Shown here: positions 7,662 to 16,354 of the stretch, piece after piece
How the letters are laid out: every line of letters begins with the position of its first letter
Position numbering within the stretch: the first letter of the stretch is position 1
NCBI RefSeq assembly: GCF_042683165.1
Contig: NZ_JBHUIZ010000013.1
Location: forward strand, 164,959 to 228,958
Source: Tigheibacillus halophilus
Lineage (GTDB): Bacteria; Bacillota; Bacilli; Bacillales; Amphibacillaceae
Reading direction: 5' to 3'
DNA length: 64,000 nucleotides
Notes under the pieces: model-generated
Databases searched by the model: none
Told to the model about the DNA's origin: nothing
Seen by the model: only the letters and a program-made list of their open reading frames with translations
Translations under genes and position numbers: made by a program

Positions 7662-9083
7662 ATGAGCGAACAACGTTTCCTGAAGACATTGGGAAACAGG
7701 GATGTATTGGCATTGGCGTTTGGGGCGATGATTGGCTGGGGATGGGTGGTAACTGCGGGTTTATGGATCACAGAGGCTGGTTCAATCGGGGCAATTCTTG
7801 CATTTCTGGTCGGTGGCATGCTGGTCATATTTGTCGGTTTGACGTATGCTGAGTTGGCAGCAGCATTGCCTTTAGCTGGCGGGGAATTGATATACAGCTT
7901 CAAGGCAATGGGAAGCCTGGCGGGTTTCATCACCACTTGGGCGGTCGTTCTTGGTTATATTTCCGTAGTTGCTTTTGAAGCTGTGGCGTTGCCTACCGTT
8001 TTCGAATATTTGATACCTCGCTACAGCCAAGGATATATGTATACGATTGCCGGCTGGGATGTGACGATGACATGGGCTGGAATGGGGATTGCAGGATCCA
8101 TTTTCATTGCATGGATCAACTACAGAGGCATCAAATTCTCCACGATCATCAACTTCATCTTGACACTGCTCATTTTACTGGCAGGTGTGCTTCTGATCAC
8201 CGGCAGTTCGATTTCCGGAAACACTGAAAACATGCAGCCGCTTTTTGAAAATGGGATGGCAGGGCTGTTAACAGTTGTCATTATGACCCCATTCATGTTT
8301 GTCGGTTTCGATGTCATACCACAGGCGACAGAGGAAATTGATTTGCCGCAGAAAAATATCGGGTATTTGCTGATCATCTCGGTCATTCTGGCTGTTTTAT
8401 GGTATATTGCAATCATCTTCGGTGTATCGCGCGTGCTGGGGCCCTCTGATATTGCCCAGTCGAATTTAGTGACAGCAGATGCCATGAAAAAAGCTTTTGG
8501 CGGAAGTGATTTGATGGGAAATATTTTGCTTCTTGGGGGTATTGGCGGGATTTTGACAAGCTGGATCGGTTTTTATGTGGGAGGCAGCAGAGCGATATAT
8601 GCTATGGCCCGCGCTGGTATGCTGCCAAGATTTCTGGGGGAACTGCATCCGAAATATAATACACCGCACCGGGCAATTGTTTTAATTGCAGTTTTATCCA
8701 CTGTAGCGCCGTTGCTTGGCCGCCCCGCGCTTGTTTGGTTTGTAGACGCAGGGGGACTTGGGCTCGTGGTTGCATGGCTGATGGTTGCTATTTCCTTTAT
8801 TGTGCTCCGCAGAAAATATCCGAATATGAAGCGGCCTTTCTATCTGAAGGGTGGAATCATCATCGGCTCGATTGCTGTATTGATGGGCCTGGGGATCGGT
8901 ATTCTGTACATGCCTGGCATGCCTTCGGCGCTTATTTGGCCTTACGAGTGGGTGATTGTTTTATTTTGGGCGATTTTAGGAGTCATACTTTACAAACTAT
9001 CCACTAAAAAATATGGTAAACAATTTGCGAAACAACATTTAGACAATGAAATTGAACGGATTATTGGAAAAATACCAAATTAA
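7662..9083 (+). CDS. APC-superfamily amino acid/polyamine permease
   Basis: 473-aa secondary transporter with about twelve membrane helices. The first helix carries ALAFGAMIGWGWVVTAG, the unwound G-rich substrate site of APC permeases. The sixth-helix region has MTPFMFVGFDVIPQATEE, a form seen in putrescine/ethanolamine/amino-acid permeases. GGAGGG precedes the ATG. It starts a co-directional group with a gamma-glutamyl hydrolase (9351) and an M19 dipeptidase (10160), which suggests uptake of an amine, amino acid or small peptide derivative that these enzymes then process. Substrate not determined. Confidence 0.85.
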   Translation: MSEQRFLKTLGNRDVLALAFGAMIGWGWVVTAGLWITEAGSIGAILAFLVGGMLVIFVGLTYAELAAALPLAGGELIYSFKAMGSLAGFITTWAVVLGYISVVAFEAVALPTVFEYLIPRYSQGYMYTIAGWDVTMTWAGMGIAGSIFIAWINYRGIKFSTIINFILTLLILLAGVLLITGSSISGNTENMQPLFENGMAGLLTVVIMTPFMFVGFDVIPQATEEIDLPQKNIGYLLIISVILAVLWYIAIIFGVSRVLGPSDIAQSNLVTADAMKKAFGGSDLMGNILLLGGIGGILTSWIGFYVGGSRAIYAMARAGMLPRFLGELHPKYNTPHRAIVLIAVLSTVAPLLGRPALVWFVDAGGLGLVVAWLMVAISFIVLRRKYPNMKRPFYLKGGIIIGSIAVLMGLGIGILYMPGMPSALIWPYEWVIVLFWAILGVILYKLSTKKYGKQFAKQHLDNEIERIIGKIPN

Positions 9084-9087
9084 ACCT

Positions 9088-9126
9088 GAACAGCCCCTTT
9101 ATCGCTTTAGCGTAAGGGGACTGTTC
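9088..9126 (+). terminator. Hairpin after the APC permease
   Basis: GAACAG-CCCCTT pairs with AAGGGG-CTGTTC with a nested inner stem. The T-run is poor, so partial read-through is likely. Confidence 0.45.
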
Positions 9127-9350
9127 TGTGCTCTCTCAATTTTGAAATTGTCCGAATTCGGTGATATGATTTTAATTAGAAAGACTCATGGTAAAATTGG
9201 CGAATTTGTTTTCACTTGCTGGTCTGCTCAGATGATGTGTGTGGTATTTTAGACAATACATATATAGCTTACGGCTTGCTGCTAAGCGAGATCTGAATTG
9301 GAATTCGCTGGATATCAGGAAATGTTTACCGGAAATGGAGGGGATTTCAA

Positions 9351-10091
9351 ATGAAACCGTTAATTGGCATCACGGCCTCGATGGAGATGGATGAAAGTTA
9401 TTATATGATGAGTGAAGCGAATGTAAAAGCTATTTTGCAAGCAGGCGGGATGCCGCTTATTCTGCCTTACTTGCTTGACGATGCTGATGTGGAACAGATT
9501 GCATCAAGAGTGGATGGATTATATTTGCCAGGTGGTTATGATATCGATCCGACACTGTTCAATGAAGAGCCGCATCCAAAACTTGGAACGATCATCCCGG
9601 ATCGTGATCGTTTTGAAATGCTGCTTGTTGACAACGTACTTCAGCAGGGCAAGCCGATTTTGGGTGTCTGCCGCGGTGCGCAAATCTTGAATATCGCGCT
9701 TGGGGGAGACATGTTCCAGGATATATACAGCCAGTCGACAGAATTATTGCTTCAACATCAACAAAAAGCGCCGTCCGCCCATGGCTCCCATTTTGTCCAC
9801 GTGCGTGAAAATAGTTTGCTTCACCGGCTCGTCGAAAGTAAAAAAATAAAGGTCAACAGCCGCCATCATCAGGCCAATCGGCGTGTAAAAGCTCCTGTGA
9901 TTATTTCTGGAAAAGCGAATGACGGTATTGTGGAAGCAATAGAAAGCAGTCAGCATCATTTTGTCCTTGGTCTGCAATGGCATCCGGAAAATATGGCTGC
10001 ACAGAAAGATACACCTTCCATGAATATATTCAAAGGGTTTGTGGAGGCTTGTAATGCCCAAGCCCAAACCGCTGGCATGGAGAATGCATGA
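9351..10091 (+). CDS. Gamma-glutamyl-gamma-aminobutyrate hydrolase family protein (peptidase C26)
   Basis: 246-aa class I glutamine-amidotransferase-like hydrolase of the PuuD type. The nucleophile is Cys107 in the elbow GVCRGAQILN. The catalytic His-Glu pair is in LGLQWHPE near the C-terminus. LPGGYDIDP is the oxyanion-side motif. PuuD enzymes cut gamma-glutamyl bonds, for example gamma-glutamyl-GABA in putrescine breakdown. The remaining puu genes (puuA, B, C) are absent here, so the natural gamma-glutamyl substrate is open. A strong GGAGGGG precedes the ATG. The end lies 68 bp before the dipeptidase start. Confidence 0.88.
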   Translation: MKPLIGITASMEMDESYYMMSEANVKAILQAGGMPLILPYLLDDADVEQIASRVDGLYLPGGYDIDPTLFNEEPHPKLGTIIPDRDRFEMLLVDNVLQQGKPILGVCRGAQILNIALGGDMFQDIYSQSTELLLQHQQKAPSAHGSHFVHVRENSLLHRLVESKKIKVNSRHHQANRRVKAPVIISGKANDGIVEAIESSQHHFVLGLQWHPENMAAQKDTPSMNIFKGFVEACNAQAQTAGMENA

Positions 10092-10159
10092 ATAGCTATA
10101 GGGAGCGGACAAATAACGGTTATCAAGTCTACATAAGTAAACAGAAGGGAATGGATAGC

Positions 10160-11116
10160 ATGAAAATAATCGACACACATTGCGATGCATTATTGAAACT
10201 GCAGCTTGCCAAACGTGGTTTGCCGTACGGTAAGCTGCCATTATCATTTCAACATGCAGCGGAATTGGAAACTAATTTGGCTAGGTTGCAGCAAGGAAGC
10301 TATATGGCACAATTTTTTGCTATTTTTATTGAGCCGGACGTACCTTCAGATGAAAAGTGGCAGCACGCTTTAGAGCAAATCGACATGTTTCACACAGAAA
10401 TTCTGGATAAACACCCTGAAATGAAGCATATGAAATCCTGGGAAGATTTTGATCGCCTTCAGCCAGGAGAAATTGGGGCAGTTTTAGCGTTGGAAGGGGC
10501 AGATGCGTTCGGAAACGACTTTGTAAAGCTGCGCCAGCTGTATCGCGAGGGTATATTGTATATGGGAATGTCGTGGAACAATGCAAATCTATGTGCCGAT
10601 GGAGCCGGGGAACCACGTGGAGGCGGCTTGACAGAACTTGGGAAAGAAGTTGTGAACATGAACAACGCCAATCAAGTATACACTGATGTTTCCCATTCTA
10701 CAGTAAAAGGTTTTTGGGATATCCTTGAGCTGTCCGATTATCCGTTTGCCAGCCATGCCAATGCAAGGGCTATATGTGATCATCCGCGCAATCTATACGA
10801 CGAGCAGATCAAAGCGATGTTTGCAAAGAATGGTTTGATTCATTTAGTGTATAACCCTCCCTTCATTAAAAAGGACAGCGACCAAGCAACGATAGATGAC
10901 TTATTACGGCATGTGGAGCATTTTTGTGAGCTGGGCGGTTTGAAACAAATTGGCTTCGGCTCTGATTTTGATGGTATTAGTATGCATGTGACCGGACTGG
11001 AGCATGCAGGGAAATACCCCAATTTTATCAATGAACTTTTAAAACGCTATAAAGAAGAAGATGTAAAAGGGTTTGCTTTTCAAAACTTTTTGGACCATAG
11101 ACCTGGTTTTAGATAA
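10160..11116 (+). CDS. Membrane dipeptidase (peptidase M19, renal dipeptidase family)
   Basis: Amidohydrolase-fold dizinc dipeptidase. Metal ligands are visible: THCDAL at the N-terminus (HxD), the bridging Glu in LALEGADAF, the His in TDVSHSTVKGFWD, the His in ASHANAR and the Asp in GFGSDFDG. The family cuts L-Xaa-D/L-Xaa dipeptides. The frame is open back to 10088, but AAGGGA at 10145-10150 and the usual opening MKIIDTHCD argue for ATG 10160. It follows the gamma-glutamyl hydrolase gene, so the two may act in series on a gamma-glutamyl or D-amino-acid peptide. The tail FLDHRPGFR is slightly unusual. Confidence 0.9.
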   Translation: MKIIDTHCDALLKLQLAKRGLPYGKLPLSFQHAAELETNLARLQQGSYMAQFFAIFIEPDVPSDEKWQHALEQIDMFHTEILDKHPEMKHMKSWEDFDRLQPGEIGAVLALEGADAFGNDFVKLRQLYREGILYMGMSWNNANLCADGAGEPRGGGLTELGKEVVNMNNANQVYTDVSHSTVKGFWDILELSDYPFASHANARAICDHPRNLYDEQIKAMFAKNGLIHLVYNPPFIKKDSDQATIDDLLRHVEHFCELGGLKQIGFGSDFDGISMHVTGLEHAGKYPNFINELLKRYKEEDVKGFAFQNFLDHRPGFR

Positions 11117-11235
11117 GAGGATTAACAATCAGTAACAAAAATACAGCATATTACCAAGTATGAATCTCTCTTGCGGGCACAAGGTAAGACTGAACAGGAA
11201 AAGATCTGTTCATAACCCACAAGGAGTGATCAGCG

Positions 11236-11439
11236 ATGGCAGAAGACAGGAATAACAATAAGTTGCTTGTCCCTGGATCCGAAAACGCAGTTGACAACAT
11301 GAAGGAAGAAATCGCTCAGGAATTCAATGTTGAGCTGGGGGCTGACACAACCGCGAGAGACAACGGAAAAGTGGGAGGCGAGATGGTCAAAAGAATGATC
11401 AGAATCGCCGAAGAAACAATGGCAAACAAGCATCAATAG
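11236..11439 (+). CDS. Alpha/beta-type small acid-soluble spore protein
   Basis: 67-aa SASP that coats and protects spore DNA. The two family signatures are present: EIAQEFNVELGADTTARDNG, with the germination protease site near its Glu-Phe, and VGGEMVKRMIRIAEE. Expected to be made in the forespore under sigma-G; I could not fix a convincing sigma-G promoter. A strong AAGGAGTG ribosome binding site and a terminator directly after the stop make a monocistronic unit. Direct evidence that the organism forms endospores. Confidence 0.95.
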   Translation: MAEDRNNNKLLVPGSENAVDNMKEEIAQEFNVELGADTTARDNGKVGGEMVKRMIRIAEETMANKHQ

Positions 11440-11442
11440 TCT

Positions 11443-11476
11443 AAAAAAGCGGGGGGATTTTTCTCCTGCTTTTTTC
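11443..11476 (+). terminator. Terminator of the SASP gene
   Basis: AAAAAAGCGGGG/TCCTGCTTTTTT stem containing one G-T pair. Confidence 0.8.
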
Positions 11477-11766
11477 GTTTTATTTAACAATGGCGAGCCA
11501 GGCGTTATATGTGTATTTCCTGTTATTGCCTGATCAATAATGAAGGTCTCCTGAATAACCACTGTAACGCTTATCTTCATTACGCACAATTTTATAGACA
11601 AAAGTTACCTTCATACTGTTCAGATTCCTGGAGATAGTATAGGAAGCAGGGTCTAAGCTGCTCAAAGTAAATTTGTGAAATGATAGGTTGTTCTTCAATA
11701 CGATAATATGTCATATTGAAAAGCAAACAAACTTGTGAAATTAGGGAGCGCTCTGCATTTTCGTTT

Positions 11767-11780
11767 ATGCAAACGGTTTT
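11767..11780 (+). promoter_or_regulatory. Candidate cre (CcpA) site upstream of glpFK
   Basis: TGCAAACGGTTTTA matches the palindromic catabolite-responsive consensus TGNAANCGNWNNCA on one strand with one mismatch. It lies about 75 bp before glpF, where carbon catabolite control of glycerol use is expected. Inference from the motif only. Confidence 0.45.
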
Positions 11781-11856
11781 ACAACCTAATTTTTAAGGAA
11801 TACAATACATATGTGCAGAAATGGTATATATCTTGATGCCGAAAGGGTGACGATAC

Positions 11857-12693
11857 ATGTCTGAGTTTTTAGCGGAAATCATTGGAACGATGATCTTGAT
11901 CATTTTTGGAGGCGGTGTCGTAGCTGGCGTTGTTTTAAAAAAATCGAAAGCTTTTGATGCCGGTTGGGTTCTGATTTCCATCGCTTGGGGACTAGCAGTC
12001 ATGCTTGGGGTTTACGCAGTAGGAAATATCACCGGAGCACATCTAAACCCAGCGGTTACGCTCGGATTCGCCATAGCCGGCGATTTTCCGTGGGATAAAG
12101 TTCCTATGTATATCCTGGCGCAACTGATTGGAGGATTTATAGGCGGGGTGGTTGTGTTTCTTGCATATCTCCCACATTGGCGGGAAACAGAAGACCAGGA
12201 AGCGAAATTGAATGTGTTTTCTACAACACCTGCTGTGCGCAGCTATTTGTCCAATATGCTGGCAGAGATTATCGGAACATTTGTACTGGTAATGGGTTTG
12301 CTGTTCATCGGTGCAAATGATTTTACTGAGGGATTGAATCCGGTTATCGTTGGTGCGCTGATTGTTGCAATCGGGATGTCTCTTGGTGGTCCGACCGGCT
12401 ATGCAATTAATCCGGCGCGTGACTTAGGACCAAGGATCGCGCATGCCGTTCTTCCGATATTCAGGAAAGGGAGCTCAGATTGGAAATACGCGTGGGTGCC
12501 GGTTGTTGGTCCGATTATAGGCGGGATGTATGGTGGTGTTTTTTACAACGCCATATTCACAAATAAAGTTTCCATATGGTTTTGGATCCTTAGTGCTGTT
12601 GTATTGATAATAATTATTGCAGCAACTAGTATAGAAGTGAAGAAAGACCGTGAATTCGAGAAAAAAGCTCATATAGCAAAGGAGAGGAATTGA
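11857..12693 (+). CDS. glpF: Glycerol uptake facilitator (aquaglyceroporin)
   Basis: MIP-family channel for glycerol diffusion across the membrane. Six hydrophobic segments and both NPA half-helix motifs are present: GAHLNPAVTLG and GYAINPARDLGPR. The Asp after the second NPAR is typical of glycerol facilitators rather than water channels. The stop lies one base before the glpK ATG, so the two are co-translated. A candidate cre lies upstream. No glpP antiterminator gene or obvious GlpP leader terminator was found. Confidence 0.95.
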   Translation: MSEFLAEIIGTMILIIFGGGVVAGVVLKKSKAFDAGWVLISIAWGLAVMLGVYAVGNITGAHLNPAVTLGFAIAGDFPWDKVPMYILAQLIGGFIGGVVVFLAYLPHWRETEDQEAKLNVFSTTPAVRSYLSNMLAEIIGTFVLVMGLLFIGANDFTEGLNPVIVGALIVAIGMSLGGPTGYAINPARDLGPRIAHAVLPIFRKGSSDWKYAWVPVVGPIIGGMYGGVFYNAIFTNKVSIWFWILSAVVLIIIIAATSIEVKKDREFEKKAHIAKERN

Positions 12694-12694
12694 A

Positions 12695-14188
12695 ATGGCC
12701 GAAAAATTTATACTGTCATTGGACCAGGGGACAACAAGTTCCAGAGCGATTCTGTTTAACCATGATGGAGAAATTGTTGAAGTTGCCCAAAAGGAATTTG
12801 AACAATTTTTCCAGCATCCGGGTTGGGTGGAACATGATGCGAATGAAATCTGGACGTCTACCTTGGCATGCATTGCTGAGGTGCTTCGCAAAGCGGATAT
12901 GGAACCGTCTCAAATCGCTGGCATAGGAATCACCAATCAGCGTGAGACGGCTGTTGTCTGGGATAAGAATACCAATAAACCAATTTACAAAGCGATCGTT
13001 TGGCAATCCAGACAAACGGAAGATATTTGCAAAGAACTGCGAGATCAAGGTTATAATGACATGGTTCATGAAAAGACAGGTTTACTGCTTGATCCGTATT
13101 TTTCCGGTACGAAAGTGAAATGGATCCTTGATAATGTTGAAGGTGCACGAGAAAAGGCTGATAATGACGAGCTGCTGTTTGGCACAATTGATACATGGCT
13201 TGTTTATAAACTTTCCGGTGGAAAAGCGCATATTACCGATTATTCCAATGCATCCCGCACATTGATGTTCAATATTTTCGATCTCAAGTGGGATGACGAG
13301 CTGCTTCATATGCTGAATGTCCCAAAAAGCATGATGCCAGAAGTACATGATTCATCTGAGGTTTATGCTAAAACCGTTGATTATCATTTCTTCGGCCATG
13401 AAGTGCCAATCGCAGGTATCGCTGGGGATCAGCAGGCTGCTTTGTTCGGTCAGGCTTGCTTTGAAAAGGGCATGGCGAAGAATACTTATGGAACAGGTTG
13501 TTTTATGCTGATGAATACAGGAGAAAATGGTGTACGCTCTGAAAATGGTCTCCTGACTACATTGGCTTGGGGAATGGATGGCAAAGTGGAATATGCACTT
13601 GAGGGAAGTATTTTTGTGGCAGGTTCCGCCATTCAGTGGCTGCGAGACGGATTGAAAATAGTATCGCGTGCACCGGAAAGCGAAGCATATGCCAAATCTG
13701 TCGCTTCAACGGATGGTGTATACATGGTGCCGGCTTTTGTCGGATTGGGAACACCATATTGGGACAGTGATGCACGCGGTGCAGTCTTCGGATTGACACG
13801 TGGTACGACAAGAGCACACTTTGTACGTGCTACACTGGAGTCTCTTGCATACCAAACCAAAGATGTACTGAACGCCATGAATGAAGATTCAGGAATAGAA
13901 TTGAAAAAACTGCGCGTTGACGGCGGAGCGGTCAAGAACGACTTTTTAATGCAATTTCAAAGTGATATTCTTGGGACAAATGTCGAGCGGCCAAGGATCC
14001 AGGAAACGACCGCCCTTGGTGCGGCGTATTTGGCGGGACTTGCTGTAGGCTTTTGGAAGGATAAAGAAGAAATTTCCAAGCAATGGCAAATCGACCAAGA
14101 TTTTGAACCAAATATGGAACAAAAAGAGCGAGAAGATTTATATAATGGATGGAAAAAAGCTGTAGAAGCAACAAGGAAATTCAAATAA
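12695..14188 (+). CDS. glpK: Glycerol kinase
   Basis: FGGY-family kinase that phosphorylates glycerol to glycerol-3-phosphate and traps it after GlpF entry. 497 aa, the normal length. ATP-binding loop LSLDQGTTSSRAI at the N-terminus; substrate residues in NQRETAVVWD and the later LRVDGGAVKNDFLMQF. His231 within DYHFFGHEVPIAG corresponds to the residue phosphorylated by HPr in low-GC Gram-positives, so PTS control of activity is likely. AAGGAGAGG lies at the end of glpF. A hairpin terminator follows. glpD is not in the window. Confidence 0.96.
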   Translation: MAEKFILSLDQGTTSSRAILFNHDGEIVEVAQKEFEQFFQHPGWVEHDANEIWTSTLACIAEVLRKADMEPSQIAGIGITNQRETAVVWDKNTNKPIYKAIVWQSRQTEDICKELRDQGYNDMVHEKTGLLLDPYFSGTKVKWILDNVEGAREKADNDELLFGTIDTWLVYKLSGGKAHITDYSNASRTLMFNIFDLKWDDELLHMLNVPKSMMPEVHDSSEVYAKTVDYHFFGHEVPIAGIAGDQQAALFGQACFEKGMAKNTYGTGCFMLMNTGENGVRSENGLLTTLAWGMDGKVEYALEGSIFVAGSAIQWLRDGLKIVSRAPESEAYAKSVASTDGVYMVPAFVGLGTPYWDSDARGAVFGLTRGTTRAHFVRATLESLAYQTKDVLNAMNEDSGIELKKLRVDGGAVKNDFLMQFQSDILGTNVERPRIQETTALGAAYLAGLAVGFWKDKEEISKQWQIDQDFEPNMEQKEREDLYNGWKKAVEATRKFK

Positions 14189-14200
14189 AGAAACGAAATA

Positions 14201-14232
14201 AAAGAAAGGGTCTACACATCCTTTCTTTTTTT
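14201..14232 (+). terminator. Terminator of glpFK
   Basis: AAAGAAAGG/CCTTTCTTT stem with a T-run, between glpK and dhaK. Confidence 0.75.
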
Positions 14233-14289
14233 CAACAAAGAGAAATACAAATATATGTATAAGCAAATCATCAAAAGGAGGCAGTTTAC

Positions 14290-15285
14290 ATGAAAAAAAT
14301 AATCAATGATCCAAATCAGACAGTTTTCGATATGTTGGAAGGGTTTACTACAGCTTATCCCAATAGGGTCAAACAATTGGAAGGAACCTCTGTCATCGCT
14401 CGAAAAGATGCTCCGGTTGCAAATAAGGTAGCGATAGTCAGTGGCGGCGGCAGCGGTCATGAACCTGCCCATGCGGGTTATATCGGTAAAGGCATGCTTG
14501 ACGCTGCGGTGGCAGGCGAGATGTTCACCTCACCAACTCCTGACCAGGTATTGGAAGCCATTAAAGCAACAGACAGCGGTAATGGTGTATTCCTGATCAT
14601 TAAAAATTACAGTGGAGACGTCATGAATTTCGAAATGGCAATGGAGATGGCAGAGGCTGAAGGTATCCAGGTCGAAAAAGTCATTGTCAATGATGATGTC
14701 GCAGTGGAAGACAGTGAATTCACGACAGGGCGCCTCGGGATTGCCGGCACGATTTTTGTTCATAAAATTGCCGGGGCTATGGCGGAAGCAGGCGCTTCTT
14801 TACAAGAGGTTAAAGATATGGCTGAGCGAGTTGTCAATCATGTACGTTCCATGGGTATGGCTTTATCCTCCTGTACCGTCCCTGCTGTAGGAAAGCCAAG
14901 CTTCGAGCTTGCCGACAATGAGATGGAAATTGGAATTGGTATCCATGGCGAGGCAGGTATTCACCGCAAACCAGTAGGGACCGCAGATGAAATTGCGGAG
15001 GAACTGACGGAGAAAATCATAACTGATTTACCATACAAAGAGGGCAATGAAGTGGCAGTTATGGTGAATGGCCTGGGTGCAACCCCGGAAATGGAGCTTT
15101 TCATTGTCAATGGAAAAGTACAGAAAATACTGCATGAAAAAGGAATCATCGTTTACCGTACCTTTGTAGGGAATTTTATGACTTCATTGGAGATGGCAGG
15201 CTGTTCAGTTACTTTGCTGAAGCTTGACAGCGAGCTCAAAAAATGTCTCGATGCTCCTTCAGATGCAATAGCTTTTCGTGTCTAA
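14290..15285 (+). CDS. dhaK: Dihydroxyacetone kinase subunit DhaK
   Basis: Substrate-binding subunit of the PTS-dependent dihydroxyacetone kinase. 331 aa. SGGGSGHEPAHAGYIG is the N-terminal dihydroxyacetone site, and the His near residue 219 in GIGIHGEAGIHR forms the covalent hemiaminal with the substrate. AAAGGAGG precedes the ATG. It heads dhaK-dhaL-dhaM, placed right after glpFK, so glycerol and dihydroxyacetone phosphorylation are neighbours. No DhaS/DhaR-type regulator is seen. Confidence 0.95.
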   Translation: MKKIINDPNQTVFDMLEGFTTAYPNRVKQLEGTSVIARKDAPVANKVAIVSGGGSGHEPAHAGYIGKGMLDAAVAGEMFTSPTPDQVLEAIKATDSGNGVFLIIKNYSGDVMNFEMAMEMAEAEGIQVEKVIVNDDVAVEDSEFTTGRLGIAGTIFVHKIAGAMAEAGASLQEVKDMAERVVNHVRSMGMALSSCTVPAVGKPSFELADNEMEIGIGIHGEAGIHRKPVGTADEIAEELTEKIITDLPYKEGNEVAVMVNGLGATPEMELFIVNGKVQKILHEKGIIVYRTFVGNFMTSLEMAGCSVTLLKLDSELKKCLDAPSDAIAFRV

Positions 15286-15338
15286 CGTGGTTTGCAAGAT
15301 GATGATTACGGAAAAAAATATAGCAAGGAGGGACTTTC

Positions 15339-15959
15339 ATGAATATCATGGACACTAATTCGGCTGTTTCCTGGCTGCGTAAAGCAGATGAATATATTCA
15401 GGATAAAAAAGATCACTTGACAAAACTTGATCAGGCAACAGGTGATGGGGATCACGGCGTCAACATGGCACGTGGCTTTTCAGAGGTTGTAAAAAAAATA
15501 TCCGATGCAGATTATCAAGCACCTGGGGAGGTTTTTAAGGATGCGGCAATGACATTGATGTCAAAGATTGGCGGCGCTTCCGGTCCTTTATATGGGACTG
15601 CCTTTTTAAGATTGTCAACGATCTGCAAAGATGATAATCCCGTTGATTTACCTGTTTTCGCAAAAGCGTTGCAGGCAGCAACAGAAGGTATCAAGCAGCG
15701 CGGGAAAGCTGAAGCAGGGGAAAAGACAATGATCGATGTCTGGGAGCCAGTTTCCAATTATTTTCAGGAGGCCACATCGTTAGATGCAGGGAAACTTGTA
15801 GAAACAGCAGAAAATGCAATGGAAGCAACAAAAGATCTAACGGCGACAAAGGGAAGAGCCGCTTATTTCAAGGAGCGATCCAAAGGAGCAGTCGATCCGG
15901 GAGCAGCCTCTTCATATTATATTTTTTCAGCACTTGCTGAAGTTTTGAAGGGAGTATGA
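15339..15959 (+). CDS. dhaL: Dihydroxyacetone kinase subunit DhaL
   Basis: ADP-carrying subunit that passes phosphate from DhaM to dihydroxyacetone bound on DhaK. 206 aa, helical. The Mg-ADP site DQATGDGDHGVNMARGF holds the acidic metal ligands; GGASGPLYGTAF and the late RSKGAVDPGAASSY are conserved nucleotide-loop motifs. It follows dhaK by 53 bp with AAGGAGGG before the ATG, and precedes dhaM by 4 bp. Confidence 0.95.
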   Translation: MNIMDTNSAVSWLRKADEYIQDKKDHLTKLDQATGDGDHGVNMARGFSEVVKKISDADYQAPGEVFKDAAMTLMSKIGGASGPLYGTAFLRLSTICKDDNPVDLPVFAKALQAATEGIKQRGKAEAGEKTMIDVWEPVSNYFQEATSLDAGKLVETAENAMEATKDLTATKGRAAYFKERSKGAVDPGAASSYYIFSALAEVLKGV

Positions 15960-15963
15960 TCAC

Positions 15964-16335
15964 ATGGCAAAAGTAGGAATTGTGCTAGTTTCACACAGCC
16001 CCAAAATTGCAGCAGGCCTTCAGGAACTGATTGGACAGGTTATCACCGATATTCCAGTGGAAACTGCCGGCGGAACAGAAGATAATGGGATTGGAACAAG
16101 CATTGATAAAATCATGGCTGCCATGAAAAAAGCGGATGAGGGTGCTGGGGTGCTTGTGTTCTATGATTTAGGCAGTGCAAAAATGAATGCCGAAATGGCA
16201 GTAGAAATGATGGAAACCGAGCAAATCATCGTCATGGAAACACCACTTGTGGAAAGCGCATATGTCGCAGCAGTGGAATCAAATATGGGTAAATCATTGG
16301 AAGAAGTACAGAAAACAGTAGAAAAAGATTTTTAA
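15964..16335 (+). CDS. dhaM: PTS-dependent dihydroxyacetone kinase phosphotransferase subunit DhaM
   Basis: EIIA(man)-like subunit that carries the phosphoryl group from HPr to DhaL. 123 aa, so it is the single-domain Gram-positive form without the HPr and EI-like extensions of the E. coli protein. The phosphorylated His is in VLVSHSPKIAAGL (about residue 11); DLGSAKMNAEMA is the conserved second half. Its presence shows that this kinase draws phosphate from PEP through the PTS, not from ATP. Confidence 0.93.
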   Translation: MAKVGIVLVSHSPKIAAGLQELIGQVITDIPVETAGGTEDNGIGTSIDKIMAAMKKADEGAGVLVFYDLGSAKMNAEMAVEMMETEQIIVMETPLVESAYVAAVESNMGKSLEEVQKTVEKDF

Positions 16336-16354
16336 TTTACAGGGGAAGGGAAAT

